A DNA stretch of 64,000 bases from positions 310,001-374,000 of the forward strand of contig JAKLLG010000001.1 of NCBI GenBank assembly GCA_023150275.1, read 5' to 3'. The position numbers and the translations under genes were made by a program. Under the pieces are notes generated by a model. It was not told the origin of the DNA and ran no database searches. It worked only from the letters and a program-made list of their open reading frames with translations. Positions 62,278 through 64,000 of this stretch are shown one piece after another (position 1 is the stretch's first letter; every line of letters starts with the position of its first letter). Source of the stretch: Rhodocyclaceae bacterium. Its GTDB lineage: Bacteria; Pseudomonadota; Gammaproteobacteria; Burkholderiales; Rhodocyclaceae.

Positions 62278-64000
62278 ATGACCGCCCGCCTGCGCGAAAT
62301 TCCGTACAACTACACCTCGTTCTCCGACCGCGAGATCGTCATCCGTCTGCTCGGTCAGGAAAACTGGGCGATCCTCGACGAACTACGCAGCGAACGCGTC
62401 ACCGGCCGTTCGGCGCGCATGCTCTACGAGGTACTCGGCGACATCTGGGTCGTGCAGCGCAATCCGTACCTGGAAGACGACCTGCTCGCCAACGACGACC
62501 GTCGCCGGGCGCTGATCGATGCACTGCGCCATCGCCTCAACGAAATCGACAAGCGCCGCCAGGGCAACGACAAGGTGCTCAAGCTGGTCGATGCCGCAAA
62601 CGTCGCGGTCAACGCCTTCGAGCGCCGCTTCGCCGAAACCGCCAAGCTGCGCGCCAGGGCACTCAAGGCGCTCGCCAAGCACACGCGCAAGGACAACATC
62701 GCCTTCGACGGCCTCGCCCGCGTTTCGCACGTGACCGATGCCACCGACTGGCGTGTCGAGTATCCCTTCGTCGTCCTCACTCCGGACACCGAAGAGGAAA
62801 TGGCGCCGCTGGTTAAGGCTTGCATCGAACTCGGCCTGACCATCATCCCGCGCGGGGGCGGCACCGGCTACACCGGCGGCGCCATTCCGCTGACGCCGCT
62901 GTCGGCCGTCATCAACACCGAAAAGCTGATCGATCTCGGCCCGGTCGAGGAACTGGTGCTGCCGGGTCACACCGACAAATACGCCACCATCCGCACCGGC
63001 GCCGGCGTCGTCACCGAAAAGGTTTCCGAGGCCGCCGCGCTCGCCGGGCGCGTCTTCGCCGTCGACCCGACTTCCGCTTCCGCCTCGTGCATCGGCGGCA
63101 ACATCGCCATGAACGCCGGCGGCAAGAAGGCCGTGCTGTGGGGCACCGCGCTCGACAACCTGGCCTGGTGGAAGATGGTCGACCCGGACGGCAACTGGCT
63201 GGAAGTCGAGCGGCTGGACCACAACTTCGGCAAGATCCACGAGCAGCACACCGTGCGTTTCCGCATCAAGCGCTTCGATCCGACCGGCAGGAAGCTGCTG
63301 TCCGAGGAAGAACTGTCGATGCCCGGCCAGCACTGCCGCAAGGACGGGCTGGGCAAGGACGTCACCGACAAGTTCCTCGGCGGCGTGCCGGGCGTGCAGA
63401 AGGAAGGCACCGACGGCCTGATCGTCGCCGCGCGCTGGGTGCTGCACAAGATGCCGCCGGTGACGCGCACCGTCTGCCTCGAATTCTTCGGCCAGGTGCG
63501 CGAAGCGGTGCCGGCCATCGTCGAGATCACCGACTACTTCAAGCCGGGCGGCGAAGGCAACACGGCCGGCGTGCTGCTCGCCGGCCTCGAACACCTCGAC
63601 GAGCGCTACGTGAATGCCGTCGGCTACACGACCAAGGCCAAGCGCCACGGCCGGCCGAAGATGGTGCTGATCGGCGACATCGTCGGCCACGACGAGAATG
63701 CGGTGATGAACGCCGCCTCGGCCGTGATCCGCATGACCAACACGCGCGGCGCCGAAGGCTTCATTGCCGTCTCGCCCGAGCAGCGCAAGAAGTTCTGGCT
63801 CGACCGTTCGCGCACCGCTGCCATCTCGAAGCACACCAACGCCTTCAAGGTGAACGAGGATGTGGTCATCCCGCTGCCACGCATGGGCGACTACTGCGAC
63901 GGCATAGAACGCATCAACATCGAACTATCGACGCAGAACAAGCTGGCGCTGTGCGATGCGCTCGCCGAGTTTCTCTCCGGTGAACTGCCACTCCACGCGG
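62278..64000 (+). CDS. DUF3683 / FAD-linked oxidase (D-lactate-dehydrogenase-like), 3' end outside window
   Basis: At least 574 residues are present and the frame is open to the window end. The N-terminal DUF3683 part starts [20 protein letters not shown] and includes [20 protein letters not shown]. An FAD_binding_4 domain follows, with [34 protein letters not shown] and a central [20 protein letters not shown]. Full-length relatives are about 1280 residues and end in iron-sulfur and cysteine-rich domains. They oxidise 2-hydroxy acids such as D-lactate; the substrate here is not known. It is divergent from lapB. Confidence 0.88.
   Translation, partial: MTARLREIPYNYTSFSDREIVIRLLGQENWAILDELRSERVTGRSARMLYEVLGDIWVVQRNPYLEDDLLANDDRRRALIDALRHRLNEIDKRRQGNDKVLKLVDAANVAVNAFERRFAETAKLRARALKALAKHTRKDNIAFDGLARVSHVTDATDWRVEYPFVVLTPDTEEEMAPLVKACIELGLTIIPRGGGTGYTGGAIPLTPLSAVINTEKLIDLGPVEELVLPGHTDKYATIRTGAGVVTEKVSEAAALAGRVFAVDPTSASASCIGGNIAMNAGGKKAVLWGTALDNLAWWKMVDPDGNWLEVERLDHNFGKIHEQHTVRFRIKRFDPTGRKLLSEEELSMPGQHCRKDGLGKDVTDKFLGGVPGVQKEGTDGLIVAARWVLHKMPPVTRTVCLEFFGQVREAVPAIVEITDYFKPGGEGNTAGVLLAGLEHLDERYVNAVGYTTKAKRHGRPKMVLIGDIVGHDENAVMNAASAVIRMTNTRGAEGFIAVSPEQRKKFWLDRSRTAAISKHTNAFKVNEDVVIPLPRMGDYCDGIERINIELSTQNKLALCDALAEFLSGELPLHA

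Overview
The window is GC-rich chromosomal DNA that looks like a betaproteobacterium of the Rhodocyclales type. That placement is inferred from gene content and order (ribB-ribH-nusB-thiL-pgpA-pncC, lptB-rpoN-hpf-ptsN-hprK, multifunctional cca, NDUFA9-like epimerase) and from codon use; no rRNA or other marker is present to prove it. No tRNA, rRNA or CRISPR array was found.

Layout. (1) 1-5.1 kb: an antitoxin-like regulator, then riboflavin genes (a ribB with a dead RibA domain, ribH), nusB, an inserted mazEF-type pair with paired palindromic operators, thiL, pgpA and pncC. (2) 5.1-11.4 kb: recA behind a recognisable promoter, LexA-like box and perfect inverted repeat, then recX, lptB, rpoN, hpf, ptsN, hprK and a PsiF-repeat protein ending in a clear terminator. 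(3) 11.5-16.3 kb: an envelope-signalling module of two secreted proteins (one unknown, one CsgG-like), a transmembrane Ser/Thr kinase whose C-terminal region resembles its secreted neighbour, and a convergent adenylate/guanylate cyclase with an FHA domain. (4) 16.4-28.7 kb: a solute-binding protein, ttcA, a pteridine reductase, a FIST sensor plus large hybrid histidine kinase, MidA methyltransferase, a PilJ-N domain protein, a YjfB motility protein, a hydrolase, a palindromic tandem repeat, a GST and small proteins. (5) 28.7-38 kb: cca, GST, NDUFA9-like protein, slt, 5-formyltetrahydrofolate cyclo-ligase, patB, cysK, ilvA.

(6) 38-62 kb: a complete Lap-type biofilm adhesin system. It has a TolC-like outer-membrane protein with an unusual C-terminal SnoaL-like domain, a co-oriented solute-binding protein, the LapG protease, the LapD c-di-GMP receptor with degenerate GGDEF and EAL motifs, a 2941-residue adhesin with a TAAG LapG site, a LuxR regulator with a pseudo-receiver, and the LapC/LapB type I exporter. 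Between lapD and the adhesin sits an AT-richer accessory island of about 5 kb. It carries a REP-associated tyrosine transposase with precise terminal inverted repeats, an iterated lipase/secreted-partner module with one frameshifted and one truncated copy, and a type I ABC-transporter remnant. Imperfect direct repeats flank the island. (7) From 62.3 kb: a DUF3683/FAD-linked oxidase running off the end.

The most interesting candidates for something undescribed are the kinase/CsgG-like/FHA-cyclase module at 11.5-16.3 kb and the iterated lipase/partner module at 44.6-47.8 kb.
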